Source of the DNA: Cupriavidus gilardii | GTDB taxonomy: Bacteria > Pseudomonadota > Gammaproteobacteria > Burkholderiales > Burkholderiaceae | Reading direction: 5' to 3' | Assembly: GCF_013314895.1 (NCBI RefSeq) | Contig: NZ_JABTYE010000032.1 | Span: 1-46,103 of the forward strand | DNA: 46,103 bases | Part shown: piece after piece, positions 17,040 through 26,085 of the stretch | Position numbering within the stretch: the stretch's first letter is position 1 | Layout: the number at the start of each line of letters is the position of its first letter | Position numbers and translations under genes: made by a program | The notes under the pieces: generated by a model | What the model saw: the letters and a program-made list of their open reading frames with translations, nothing else | The model's database searches: none | Told to the model about the DNA's origin: nothing

Positions 17040-17639
17040 GTGAGCGAACGCGAAGCCGACCAGCTCCTTGTTGAACGCGTCCAGCAGGGCGACAAGCGGG
17101 CATTTGAACTGCTGGTGGCCAAATACCACCGCAAGATCATCCGGTTGATCTCGCGTCTGGTCAGGGACCCCGCCGAAGTGGAGGATGTGGCGCAAGATGC
17201 CTTTATCAAGGCATATCGCGCCTTGCCCCAATTCCGCGGGGAATCGGCGTTCTACACCTGGTTGTACCGGATCGCTGTCAACACGGCCAAAAACTATCTG
17301 GCCACGCAAGGCAGGCGTCCCGAGGCGTCCAGCGATATCGATGCAGAAGAGGCTGAAACTTTTGCGGATGGTGAGCAACTAAGGGATATCAATACGCCGG
17401 AGTCGATGCTCCATACGCGCCAGGTGGCGGACACCGTCAATCGCGCCATGGAAGCCCTGCCGGAGGAATTGCGAACCGCCATCACGCTGCGCGAGATCGA
17501 AGGCCTCAGCTACGAGGAAATCGCCGAAGCGATGGGGTGTCCGATCGGTACGGTCAGATCGCGCATTTTCCGGGCACGCGAAGCGATTGCGGAAAAACTA
17601 CGCCCGCTGCTGGGAACGGCAGAGGGCAAGCGGTGGTAG
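17040..17639 (+). CDS. rpoE: RNA polymerase sigma factor RpoE (AlgU)
   Basis: An ECF sigma factor of 199 residues that directs the envelope-stress regulon. Region 2 spans about 20-90 (AFELLVAKYHRKI, VEDVAQDAFIKAYRAL) and region 4 about 135-190 (LPEELRTAITLREIEGLSYEEIAEAMGCPIGTVRSRIFRAREAI). The GTG start gives the usual MSEREADQLLVERVQQGD beginning. The following genes are its anti-sigma factor, the RseB regulator and the MucD protease, so the module is complete. Codon use looks less GC-biased than in the neighbours, for example around the N-terminus. Confidence 0.96.
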   Translation: MSEREADQLLVERVQQGDKRAFELLVAKYHRKIIRLISRLVRDPAEVEDVAQDAFIKAYRALPQFRGESAFYTWLYRIAVNTAKNYLATQGRRPEASSDIDAEEAETFADGEQLRDINTPESMLHTRQVADTVNRAMEALPEELRTAITLREIEGLSYEEIAEAMGCPIGTVRSRIFRAREAIAEKLRPLLGTAEGKRW

Positions 17640-17747
17640 AAGTCAAAAATATGTCGTGCGGCCAGCGTTGCAGCCTGCTCCTGCATCGAGAAGCGACAGT
17701 ATTGTGACGGGATTGTTCGGTGTTCGATGGTTATCGAGGGGTTGGAA

Positions 17748-18386
17748 ATGGGTCAGGCTCACAGGCAATCGGTTCATGCGCCCGAGGCAGCGGAGCAGAT
17801 TTCCGCATTGATCGACGGCGAACTGGCGCCGCATGAATTCGAGGCCGTGCTGGCGCTCGCCAAGAGCGAGCCGGGCCAGGAGCAATGGTCGGTCTTCCAG
17901 TTGATCGGCGACACGCTGCGTTCCGAAGAACTGGCCCATGCCGGTTCGACCGCGGCCTTCGTGTCCCGCTTCGCCAGCCGTCTTGAAGACGAACCGCACC
18001 TGCTGGCGCCCGCTGCGCTGGCCGATGCGCCGGTACGCCGCCATCGGCTGCTGCTGCGCCCGTCGTGGGTGCGCCGCGTGATGCCGGGCACCGCCATCGC
18101 GGCCGCCGTCGCCGCGGTCAGTTGGGTGGTGGTGCCGCAAATGCGCGATGCCGATCCGGCCGCGCCCGGCGCCATCGTCGCCAGCACCAGCGAAGGGGTT
18201 CCCGCTGCGCCGAAGACCGCCGGCGTGCTGACCGTCGCCGCCGATGCCGGCCAGATGATTCGCGATCCGCGCCTGGATGAGTACCTGCGGGCTCACCGGG
18301 TGTCCGTGACGACCAATGCCATGGTGCCGACCATGCGCAACGTCGCCAATAGTGCAAGCTTCTCTCAGGACAACACGCAGGAATAA
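17748..18386 (+). CDS. rseA: Sigma-E anti-sigma factor RseA/MucA
   Basis: A single-pass inner-membrane protein that holds RpoE inactive until cleaved. The 212-residue protein has an N-terminal RseA-type sigma-binding domain (about 14-90, with ISALIDGELAPHEFEAVLALAK and WSVFQLIGDTLRSEEL). One membrane helix is at about 111-130 and a periplasmic C-terminal region follows. The ATG at 17748 was chosen over one 7 codons upstream because GAGGGG sits 5 nt before it. It overlaps rseB by one nt (TAATG). The 108-nt gap after rpoE holds no clear signal. Confidence 0.9.
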   Translation: MGQAHRQSVHAPEAAEQISALIDGELAPHEFEAVLALAKSEPGQEQWSVFQLIGDTLRSEELAHAGSTAAFVSRFASRLEDEPHLLAPAALADAPVRRHRLLLRPSWVRRVMPGTAIAAAVAAVSWVVVPQMRDADPAAPGAIVASTSEGVPAAPKTAGVLTVAADAGQMIRDPRLDEYLRAHRVSVTTNAMVPTMRNVANSASFSQDNTQE

Positions 18387-19468
18387 TGCCGGACATGCAA
18401 AAAGGATGGGCGCCCGCCCAAGCAGCGGGCGCACAAGGAATAAGGGCCCTGAGGAGGTCCTTTTTTCTCGCCTTGTGCCTGACGGCCGCGGTGGCGACGG
18501 CGCAAACGCCCGAACCCACGCTGGCGCGCCGCGATGCCGCGGCCTGGCTTGGCAAGATTCACCGCGCCGCGCAGCGCGAAAACTACGTCGGTACTCTGAT
18601 CTACCAGCGTGGCAGCGTCATGCATGCCTCGCGCATCCAGCATTTCAGCGATCTGGTGCACAACGAGTACGAGCGCCTCGAGACGCTCGACGGCAAGCCG
18701 CGCGAGGTCCTGCGCCAGAACGACATCGTTCATAGCCTGATCCCCGAGGCCAAGCTGGTAGTGGTCGAGCGCCAGGACGCCAAGGACCGTTTCCCGGCAC
18801 TGCTGGCGACCAACAAGAGCGATGTGCTCGATCTCTACGAGATGCGGCGGCTGTCGCCCGAGCGCGTGGCAGGCATGGAGTGCGAGGTCTTCTCGCTGGT
18901 GCCGCACGACGGCGCCCGCTATGCGGTCCGCCTCTGGGCCGAGAAGCACTCGGGCCTGCTGATGCGTGCGCAGACCATCGGCGAGGGCGGCAAGGTGCTC
19001 GAGCAGGTCGCGTTCTCGCAGATCGAGATCGGCGTGCCATCGGAGAAACAGAAGATCCTCGGCGCGATCAAGAGCGCCGGCAATTGGCAGCGCTACGAGA
19101 TCAACTACCAGCCGGCCAATATCGCGGAAGAAGGCTGGCTGATCACGGTGCCGGTCAAGGGCTTCCAGAAGATTCGCGAGGTGCGTCGCCCGCTGGGCGA
19201 CCTGCGCAGCGCGCAAGGCAGCGGCCGCGAGCAGGTGTTCGAGGTGCTGCAGGTCGTCTACAGCGATGGCCTGACCGGGCTGTCCGTCTTCATCGAGCCG
19301 GTATCGGATCAGCGGGTGCGCCGCGAGGGCGTTGCCTCGCTGGGCGCGACCCAGGTGGTGGTGCGCAAGGTCGCCGATTTCTGGATCACCGTCGTCGGCG
19401 AGGTGCCGGCGGCCACGGTCAAGCAGTTCGCGGCCGCGGTGGAATACCGCGCGCCCAAGCCGCGCTGA
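18386..19468 (+). CDS. rseB: Sigma-E regulator RseB/MucB
   Basis: RseB is a periplasmic lipid-sensing protein that protects RseA from proteolysis. The 360-residue protein has a likely Sec signal peptide (Arg-rich at about 21-25, hydrophobic core FFLALCLTAAVATA, cleavage near residue 40). The large N-terminal LolA-like domain includes the segment AAQRENYVGTLIYQRGSVMHAS, and a smaller C-terminal domain follows. The ATG is used because it overlaps rseA by 1 nt and no other in-frame Met precedes the mature part. The DNA for residues 8-27 contains two hairpins, the second with a U-run, described separately. Confidence 0.93.
   Translation: MPDMQKGWAPAQAAGAQGIRALRRSFFLALCLTAAVATAQTPEPTLARRDAAAWLGKIHRAAQRENYVGTLIYQRGSVMHASRIQHFSDLVHNEYERLETLDGKPREVLRQNDIVHSLIPEAKLVVVERQDAKDRFPALLATNKSDVLDLYEMRRLSPERVAGMECEVFSLVPHDGARYAVRLWAEKHSGLLMRAQTIGEGGKVLEQVAFSQIEIGVPSEKQKILGAIKSAGNWQRYEINYQPANIAEEGWLITVPVKGFQKIREVRRPLGDLRSAQGSGREQVFEVLQVVYSDGLTGLSVFIEPVSDQRVRREGVASLGATQVVVRKVADFWITVVGEVPAATVKQFAAAVEYRAPKPR
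18410..18466 (+). terminator. Terminator-like element within the rseB start
   Basis: The first hairpin is a perfect 8-bp stem (18410-18417 against 18425-18432, 7-nt loop). The second is a 7-bp stem (18442-18448 against 18456-18462, one G-U pair, 7-nt loop) followed by more U, making a run of six (18461-18466). Both fall inside the predicted signal-peptide codons of rseB. Confidence 0.5.
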
Positions 19469-19517
19469 GCCGGGATGCGGCGCGCGCCGGCGCGCCGGCC
19501 TGCACTCGCCGGGCGCA

Positions 19518-19550
19518 TTTTCCGGACGTTCTCCGGACGTTCTCCGGATG
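19518..19550 (+). repeat. Three 11-nt tandem repeats before mucD
   Basis: Three near-identical 11-nt units (19518-19528, 19529-19539, 19540-19550; consensus TTCTCCGGACG) stand in tandem in the 170-nt gap between rseB and mucD, followed by a partial fourth. They do not encode anything obvious. Confidence 0.75.
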
Positions 19551-19638
19551 TTTCCGTGGATACCCTCCGGGCTGGCCCTGACTGGACCGGACGCCCCGGC
19601 TTGCTTACCCTGTTACGCTGAACTCGCGGGAGTCGACC

Positions 19639-21120
19639 ATGTCGTCAAACTATTACGCCGTGGCAAGGACCATGGCATTGGCCGCCGTGCTGGCGGCGGG
19701 TCCCATGTTGGCCACGCCGGTCCATGCGCAGGCCACCGCTTCCAATTACAGCCTGCCCGACTTCACCGATCTGGTCGAGCGCGTCAGCCCCGCCGTGGTC
19801 AATATCCGCACCACCGAGCGCGTGCGTTCGCGCGGCATGACGCCCGAAGACGAGGAGATGGCCGAGTTCTTCCGGCGCTTCTTCGGCATCCCGATGCCGG
19901 GCGCGCCCACGCCGCCGGGGACGCCGCGCCGCGGCCAGCCGCCGCAGGGCGAGGAGCAGAGCCGCGGGGTCGGCTCGGGCTTCATCATCAGTGCGGACGG
20001 CTACGTGATGACCAACGCCCACGTGGTGGCCGACGCCGAGACCATCTACGTCACGCTGCCCGACAAGCGCGAGTTCAAGGCCAGGCTGATCGGCACCGAC
20101 CGGCGCACCGACGTCGCGCTGCTGAAGGTCGATGCCAATGGCCTGCCGCGCCTGCAGATGGGCGATTCGAACAAGATCCGCGTCGGCGAATGGGTGCTGG
20201 CGATCGGCTCGCCGTTCGGCCTGGACAATAGCGTGACCGCCGGCATCGTCTCGGCCAAGGGCCGCGACACCGGCGACTATCTGCCCTTCATCCAGACCGA
20301 CGTGGCGGTCAACCCCGGCAACTCGGGCGGACCGCTGATCAATCTGCGCGGCGAGGTGGTCGGCATCAATTCGCAGATCTACAGCCGCAGCGGCGGCTAC
20401 ATGGGCATCTCGTTCGCGATCCCGATCGACGAGGCGCTGCGCGTCAGCGAGCAGCTGAAGGCGACCGGCAAGGTCACGCGCGGGCGCATCGCGGTGGCGA
20501 TCGGCGATGTCACCAAGGAAGTCGCCGATTCGCTGGGCCTGGGCCGCGCGCGCGGCGCGCTGGTCGGCAGCGTCGAGCCGGGCGGTCCCGCCGAGAAGGC
20601 CGGCATCGAGCCGGGCGACATCATCCTGAAGTTCAACGGCCGCGATATCGAACGCGCCTCGGACCTCCCGCGCCTGGTCGGCGAGACCAAGCCGGGCACG
20701 CGTGTGCCGATGCAGCTGTGGCGCAAGGGCGGGACGCGCGAGGTCACCATCACCGTGGCCGAGCTGGAGCCGGATGCCAAGCCGCGTCCGCGCGCCGGTA
20801 CGACGCCGGGCGACGACGGTGCGGCTGGCGCCAAGCCCAATGCGCTGGGGCTGGTGGTCGGCGACCTGTCCGAGGCCCGGCTGCGCGAGCTGAAGATCAA
20901 GTCGGGGGTCGAGGTCCAGGCCGCCGAAGGGGTCGCGGCGCGCGCCGGCATCCGCCCGGGCGACGTGATCCTGCGTCTGGGCGACACCGACGTGACCAGC
21001 GCCCGTCAGTTCAACGAGCTGGTGCGCGGCCTGGACAAGAGCCGGATGGCGGCGATCTTCGTGCGGCGCGGCGACGCCACCCAGGTGCTGACGCTGCGGC
21101 CGAACGGCGGCGCGCGCTGA
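19639..21120 (+). CDS. mucD: Periplasmic serine protease MucD (DegP/DegQ family)
   Basis: A 493-residue HtrA-type periplasmic protease/chaperone. It has a signal peptide (about 1-30, ending at VHA-QA). The trypsin-like domain carries His128 (MTNAHVV), Asp158 (RTDVALLK) and Ser229 (NPGNSGGPL). Two PDZ domains follow (about 265-375 and 395-490, with AEKAGIEPGDIILKFNGRDIE and AARAGIRPGDVILRLGD). Membership in the rpoE operon fits MucD rather than DegP itself. It degrades misfolded envelope proteins and feeds back on sigma-E signalling. Confidence 0.95.
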   Translation: MSSNYYAVARTMALAAVLAAGPMLATPVHAQATASNYSLPDFTDLVERVSPAVVNIRTTERVRSRGMTPEDEEMAEFFRRFFGIPMPGAPTPPGTPRRGQPPQGEEQSRGVGSGFIISADGYVMTNAHVVADAETIYVTLPDKREFKARLIGTDRRTDVALLKVDANGLPRLQMGDSNKIRVGEWVLAIGSPFGLDNSVTAGIVSAKGRDTGDYLPFIQTDVAVNPGNSGGPLINLRGEVVGINSQIYSRSGGYMGISFAIPIDEALRVSEQLKATGKVTRGRIAVAIGDVTKEVADSLGLGRARGALVGSVEPGGPAEKAGIEPGDIILKFNGRDIERASDLPRLVGETKPGTRVPMQLWRKGGTREVTITVAELEPDAKPRPRAGTTPGDDGAAGAKPNALGLVVGDLSEARLRELKIKSGVEVQAAEGVAARAGIRPGDVILRLGDTDVTSARQFNELVRGLDKSRMAAIFVRRGDATQVLTLRPNGGAR

Positions 21121-21516
21121 GGCAAACCGACCCGGAATATGCGCTACGGACGTCCCCGCGAAAGCGGGGCGCCGGCGTCTCTCGGGTCGGACATCGCAGC
21201 CGGCTCCGGCTCCCCGCGCGGGTCCGGACGAGGGCGATATCGATGCCGCCTTCCTTGCCACGGCATTTTCCCGTCCCGCTGTGAGATTGAGCTGCGGGAC
21301 CCCCTTGAAAATCCGGTAAAATCGCGGTCTGGCGCGAAAGCCGCCGACCCGGTAAATCGGTCGGGCCGAAGCGCGCCACCAACCTGCGGCCGGACCCAGG
21401 CGCGCCCGGCGGGCCGCCCGTCCCTCCGCCCATGACATGCTGTGCCGCGGCCGGATGCGCGTACCTCGCCATCGCCCGTTGCCAATGCGCTGCCGCGGCG
21501 CTCCCCTGACCAACCG
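21121..21516. other. mucD-lepA intergenic region
   Basis: A 396-nt gap with no supported gene. TAAAAT at 21317-21322 may be a -10 for lepA (TTGAGC lies too far upstream for a normal spacer). The rest is GC-rich with no clear terminator after mucD. Confidence 0.4.
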
Positions 21517-23310
21517 ATGGACCATATCCGTAACTTTTCGATCATTGCCCATATCGACCACGGGAAATCGACCCTGGCCGATCGCATCATCCAGCTGTGC
21601 GGGGGCCTTTCCGACCGCGAAATGGAGGCCCAGGTCCTGGATTCGATGGATATCGAAAAGGAGCGGGGCATCACGATCAAGGCCCAGACCGCGGCGCTCA
21701 GCTACAAGGCGCGCGACGGCAAGGTCTACAACCTGAATCTGATCGACACGCCGGGACACGTCGACTTCAGCTACGAAGTCAGCCGCTCGCTGTCCGCCTG
21801 CGAAGGCGCGCTGCTGGTGGTCGACGCCTCGCAGGGCGTCGAGGCCCAGACCGTGGCCAATTGCTATACCGCGATCGAGCTCGGCGTCGAAGTGGTGCCC
21901 GTGCTCAACAAGATCGACCTGCCGCAGGCTGACCCCGACAACGCGATCCAGGAAATCGAGGACGTGATCGGCATCGACGCGCACGACGCGACGCCGTGCT
22001 CGGCCAAGACCGGCCAGGGCGTCGAGGACGTGATCGAGGCGATGATCGCCAAGGTGCCGCCGCCCAAGGGCGACCCGGACGCGCCGCTGCAGGCGCTGAT
22101 CATCGATTCGTGGTTCGACAACTACGTCGGCGTGGTGATGCTGGTGCGCGTGGTCAACGGCACGCTGCGTCCCAAGGACAAGGTGCTGCTGATGGCCAAC
22201 GGCTCGCAGCATCTGGTCGAGCAGGTCGGCATCTTCTCGCCCAAGTCGATCCCGCGCGAGTCGCTGTCGGCAGGGCAGGTCGGCTTTGTGATCGCCGGCA
22301 TCAAGGAACTGAAGGCGGCCAAGGTCGGCGACACCATCACCACGGTGGCGCGCAAGGCCGAGGCCCCGCTGCCGGGCTTCAAGGAAGTCAAGCCGCAGGT
22401 GTTCGCCGGTCTCTATCCGGTCGAGGCCAACCAGTACGAGGCGCTGCGCGAATCGCTGGAGAAGCTGCGCCTGAACGATGCCTCGCTGCAGTTCGAGCCC
22501 GAAGTCTCGCAGGCGCTGGGCTTCGGCTTCCGCTGCGGTTTCCTCGGCCTGCTGCACATGGAAATCGTGCAGGAGCGGCTCGAGCGCGAGTTCGACATGG
22601 ATCTGATCACTACCGCGCCGACGGTGGTGTATCAAGTGCAGATGCGCGACGGCACCATGGCCCAGGTCGAGAACCCGGCCAAGATGCCGGACCCCAGCAA
22701 GATCGACGCGATCCTGGAACCGATCGTCACGGTCAACCTGTACATGCCGCAGGATTACGTCGGCTCGGTGATCACGCTGTGCACGCAGAAGCGGGGCACG
22801 CAGGTCAACATGAGCTACCACGGCAAGCAGGTGCAGCTGACCTACGAGATTCCGATGGCCGAGATCGTGCTCGATTTCTTCGACCGGCTCAAATCGGTAT
22901 CGCGCGGCTATGCGTCGATGGATTACGAGTTCAAGGAGTACCGCGTTTCCGATGTGGTCAAGGTCGATATCCTGATCAACGGCGACAAGGTCGACGCGCT
23001 CTCGATCATCGTGCACCGCTCCAATTCGCAATACCGGGGCCGCGAGGTTGCCGCCAAGATGCGTGAAATCATTCCGCGCCAGATGTACGACGTCGCCATT
23101 CAGGCGGCGATCGGCTCGAACATCATCGCGCGCGAAAACGTCAAGGCGCTGCGCAAGAACGTGCTGGCCAAATGCTATGGCGGCGATATCTCGCGCAAGA
23201 AGAAACTGCTGGAAAAGCAGAAGGCCGGCAAGAAGCGCATGAAGCAGGTCGGCACGGTCGAAATTCCGCAGGAAGCGTTCCTGGCCATCCTGCAGGTCGA
23301 AGAGAAATGA
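21517..23310 (+). CDS. lepA: Elongation factor 4 (LepA)
   Basis: A translational GTPase that acts on the ribosome, implicated in back-translocation and initiation. The 597-residue protein starts MDHIRNFSIIAHIDHGKSTL, which includes the G1 P-loop, then the DTPGHVDF G3 motif and NKIDLPQAD G4. The C-terminal LepA-specific domain includes AKCYGGDISRKKKLLEKQKAGKKRM. Length and start match E. coli LepA (599). In-frame codons 25 residues upstream have no family similarity. lepB follows, as in E. coli. Confidence 0.97.
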   Translation: MDHIRNFSIIAHIDHGKSTLADRIIQLCGGLSDREMEAQVLDSMDIEKERGITIKAQTAALSYKARDGKVYNLNLIDTPGHVDFSYEVSRSLSACEGALLVVDASQGVEAQTVANCYTAIELGVEVVPVLNKIDLPQADPDNAIQEIEDVIGIDAHDATPCSAKTGQGVEDVIEAMIAKVPPPKGDPDAPLQALIIDSWFDNYVGVVMLVRVVNGTLRPKDKVLLMANGSQHLVEQVGIFSPKSIPRESLSAGQVGFVIAGIKELKAAKVGDTITTVARKAEAPLPGFKEVKPQVFAGLYPVEANQYEALRESLEKLRLNDASLQFEPEVSQALGFGFRCGFLGLLHMEIVQERLEREFDMDLITTAPTVVYQVQMRDGTMAQVENPAKMPDPSKIDAILEPIVTVNLYMPQDYVGSVITLCTQKRGTQVNMSYHGKQVQLTYEIPMAEIVLDFFDRLKSVSRGYASMDYEFKEYRVSDVVKVDILINGDKVDALSIIVHRSNSQYRGREVAAKMREIIPRQMYDVAIQAAIGSNIIARENVKALRKNVLAKCYGGDISRKKKLLEKQKAGKKRMKQVGTVEIPQEAFLAILQVEEK

Positions 23311-23408
23311 CGCGCCGGACGGCAAGCGTGGCGAATCGGCGCAGCGCCGGTCCAGCCTACATGCCCTCCGGCCCGCACCAATAAGATTTCGCCAACGATC
23401 TAGCCGTC

Positions 23409-24308
23409 ATGAATTTTGCACTGATCCTTTTTGTGCTGGTGGTCATCACCGGTATTGCCTGGGTGGCCGACAAGCTGGTGTTCCAGAAACAGCGCCGCGT
23501 ATCGGCGCAGGCCGCACTGGCCGAGTTCGATGCGCGCCGCGCCGCGATGCCCGGCCATGGCGCCGGCACCGAAATCGAGACCTCGCGCAGCCGCCTGGCC
23601 GAGGAGAAGCTGCGCCAGCCGTGGTGGCTCGAATATTCGGCCAGTTTCTTCCCGGTGATCCTGGCGGTGTTCGTGCTGCGTTCGTTCGTGGTCGAGCCGT
23701 TCAAGATCCCGTCCGGCTCGATGATCCCGACGCTGCTGATCGGCGACTTCATCCTGGTCAACAAGTACGAGTACGGCCTGCGCCTGCCCGTGATCAACAA
23801 GAAGATCGTCTCGCTGGGCGAGCCGCAGCGTGGCGACGTGATGGTGTTCCGCTATCCGAAGGACCCGTCGCTCGATTACATCAAGCGCGTGATCGGCGTG
23901 CCCGGCGATGTCGTCAGCTATGAAAACAAGCGGCTGACCGTCAACGGCAAGCCGGCCCAATACGACGCGCTGCCCGAGTATCTGGACGAGGAACGGCTGT
24001 CGTACTCGAAGCATTACCGCGAGACCCTGCCGGGCGGCGCGCCGCATGGCATCCTGAACGACGCCGACCGTCCGGCCTTCGTGGCGGGCGCCGACCCGGA
24101 TTTCCCGTTCCGCGAAAACTGCACTTACAATCAGCAGGGCGTGACTTGCAAGGTGCCGTCGGGTCACTATTTCGTCATGGGGGATAACCGGGACAACAGC
24201 CTGGATTCGCGCTATTGGGGCTTCGTGCCCGACGAGAACATCGTCGGCAAGGCATTCCTGATCTGGATGAATCTCGGCAACCTGGGCCGGGTGGGGTCGT
24301 TCCAATAA
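23409..24308 (+). CDS. lepB: Signal peptidase I
   Basis: LepB is the membrane-bound serine/lysine protease that cleaves signal peptides of exported proteins. The 299-residue protein has two N-terminal hydrophobic segments (about 3-19 and 80-95). The nucleophile Ser104 is in PSGSMIPTL, the general base Lys159 in DYIKRVIG, and the boxed motif GDNRDNSLDSRYWGFV lies near the end. An insert at about 188-245 resembles that in other betaproteobacteria. rnc starts 59 nt later. Confidence 0.96.
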   Translation: MNFALILFVLVVITGIAWVADKLVFQKQRRVSAQAALAEFDARRAAMPGHGAGTEIETSRSRLAEEKLRQPWWLEYSASFFPVILAVFVLRSFVVEPFKIPSGSMIPTLLIGDFILVNKYEYGLRLPVINKKIVSLGEPQRGDVMVFRYPKDPSLDYIKRVIGVPGDVVSYENKRLTVNGKPAQYDALPEYLDEERLSYSKHYRETLPGGAPHGILNDADRPAFVAGADPDFPFRENCTYNQQGVTCKVPSGHYFVMGDNRDNSLDSRYWGFVPDENIVGKAFLIWMNLGNLGRVGSFQ

Positions 24309-24367
24309 AGGGCGGCCGCCGGCCGGAGCGCGCCATTCGACTACCTCTTCGGGAACGCAGTACTGAC

Positions 24368-25138
24368 ATGAACCTCGACGCCTTGCAGCAACGACTCGGC
24401 TACCGTTTCAGCAAGCCCGAATTGCTGCAGCAGGCGCTGACGCACCGCAGCCATAGCGCGCAGCACAACGAGCGCCTGGAGTTCCTCGGCGACTCGGTGC
24501 TGAACTGCGCCGTGGCAGACATGCTGTACGGCATGTTCGGCAAGCTCGACGAGGGCGATCTGTCGCGGGTGCGGGCCAATCTGGTCAAGCAGCAGGCGCT
24601 GTACGAGATCGCGCAGATGCTGCAGCTTTCCGAGTCGCTGCGGTTGGGCGAGGGCGAGCTGAAAAGCGGCGGTTTCCGCCGTCCCTCGATCCTGGCGGAC
24701 GCCCTCGAAGCCATCGTCGGCGCGGTATTCCTCGACGCCGGTTTCGAGGCCGCCCGCAGCCTGATCCGCAAGCTCTATATCCCGATCCTCGAGCAGGTCG
24801 ACCCCCGCACGCTCGGCAAGGACGCCAAGACGCTGCTGCAGGAATACCTGCAGGGCCACAAGATCGCGCTGCCCCAGTACAACGTGATCGCGACCCACGG
24901 CGCCGCCCATAACCAGCAGTTTGAAGTCGAATGCATCGTGCCTAAACTGGAGGTACAGGTATTCGGCACCGGGGCCTCGCGCCGCGCCGCCGAACAGGCG
25001 GCCGCCAAGCTGGCGCTGGAAGAGGTGCAGCGGCTGGTGCCCCAGCTGCTCAAGCGCAGCCGCGCAGAACGCACCGGCAAGACCCGCAAGCAGCCCGTTC
25101 CCCCGGATCCCCAGTTGTCTCTCAGGTTGAAGGAATGA
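24368..25138 (+). CDS. rnc: Ribonuclease III
   Basis: RNase III cleaves double-stranded RNA in rRNA precursors and mRNAs. The 256-residue protein has the signature NERLEFLGDSVLN, with the acidic active-site residues at about 38 and 42, and DALEAIVGAVFLDAG. A C-terminal dsRNA-binding domain (about 155-225, KTLLQEYLQGH to AAEQAAAKLALEE) follows. The start MNLDALQQRLGYRF was chosen because the frame upstream only overlaps lepB. The TGA overlaps the era ATG by 4 nt (ATGA). Confidence 0.96.
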   Translation: MNLDALQQRLGYRFSKPELLQQALTHRSHSAQHNERLEFLGDSVLNCAVADMLYGMFGKLDEGDLSRVRANLVKQQALYEIAQMLQLSESLRLGEGELKSGGFRRPSILADALEAIVGAVFLDAGFEAARSLIRKLYIPILEQVDPRTLGKDAKTLLQEYLQGHKIALPQYNVIATHGAAHNQQFEVECIVPKLEVQVFGTGASRRAAEQAAAKLALEEVQRLVPQLLKRSRAERTGKTRKQPVPPDPQLSLRLKE

Positions 25139-26085
25139 CCGAATCGAATCGCCCGCAGCCGCAGTCCTCGGACTCCGCCGCGGCTAACCCGCCCGCGGCA
25201 TTCCGCTGCGGCACCGTGGCCATCGTCGGGCGGCCCAACGTCGGCAAGTCGACCCTGGTCAATGCGCTGGTCGGCCAGAAAATCAGCATCACGTCCCGCA
25301 AGGCCCAGACCACGCGCCACCGGCTGGTCGGCATTCAGACCACCGACGACACCCAATACGTGTTCGTCGACACGCCCGGCTTTCAGACCCGGCATGCCAG
25401 TGCACTGAACCGCTCGCTCAATCGCGCCGTCACGTCGACGCTGTCGTCGGTGGATCTGGTGCTGTTCGTGGTCGAAGCCGGCCAATACGGCCCGGACGAC
25501 GAGAAGGTGCTGACGCTGCTGCCGCGCAATACGCCGGTGCTGCTGGTCGTCAACAAGATCGATCGCGTCCCCGGCGAGCGGCGTTCGGAAATCATGTTCC
25601 CCTTCCTCGAGAAGATGGGGCAGCAGTTTCCGTTCCGCGAGGTGGTGCCGATGTCGGCCAAGACGCGCGACCATGTCGAACGCCTGCTCGGCATCATCCG
25701 GCCCTATCTGCCGGAGGGCGAGCCGATGTACGACGCCGATGCGATGACCGACCGCAGCGAGCGCTTCCTCGCCTCGGAGATCATCCGCGAGAAGGTGTTC
25801 CGCTGGACCGGCGACGAGCTGCCGTACACCAGCACCGTCATCATCGACAAGTTCGAGACCGAAGGGCGGCTGCGGCGCGTGTTCGCCACCATCCTGGTCG
25901 AGCGCGATGCGCACAAGGCGATGGTGATCGGCAGCAAGGGCGCCAAGCTCAAGCAGATCTCCACCGAGGCGCGCCTGGACATGGAGAAGCTGTTCGACGG
26001 CAAGGTCTACCTGGAGCTGTGGATCAAGGTCAAGAGCGGCTGGGCCGACAACGAAGCCGGACTGCGTGCCTACGGATATGAGTGA
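25135..26085 (+). CDS. era: GTPase Era
   Basis: Era binds the 3' end of 16S rRNA and couples ribosome assembly to GTP hydrolysis. The 316-residue protein has G1 GRPNVGKSTLVN, G3 DTPGFQTRH and G4 NKIDRVP. The C-terminal KH domain has VIGSKGAKLKQISTEARLDM. The first 25 residues are a polar extension rich in Pro, Ser and Ala. It overlaps rnc by 4 nt and recO by 8 nt, so all three are probably translated in a coupled fashion. Confidence 0.96.
   Translation: MTESNRPQPQSSDSAAANPPAAFRCGTVAIVGRPNVGKSTLVNALVGQKISITSRKAQTTRHRLVGIQTTDDTQYVFVDTPGFQTRHASALNRSLNRAVTSTLSSVDLVLFVVEAGQYGPDDEKVLTLLPRNTPVLLVVNKIDRVPGERRSEIMFPFLEKMGQQFPFREVVPMSAKTRDHVERLLGIIRPYLPEGEPMYDADAMTDRSERFLASEIIREKVFRWTGDELPYTSTVIIDKFETEGRLRRVFATILVERDAHKAMVIGSKGAKLKQISTEARLDMEKLFDGKVYLELWIKVKSGWADNEAGLRAYGYE

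Noticed and set aside
18452..18475. AGGAGGT followed by an in-frame TTG as an alternative rseB start
   Set aside because: The spacing is about 14 nt and starting there would remove the signal peptide core, which RseB needs.
19645..23325. 1226-codon minus-strand open frame opposite mucD and lepA
   Set aside because: Both mucD and lepA on the plus strand are unmistakable; the antisense frame is a codon-bias artefact rich in Arg, His and Leu.
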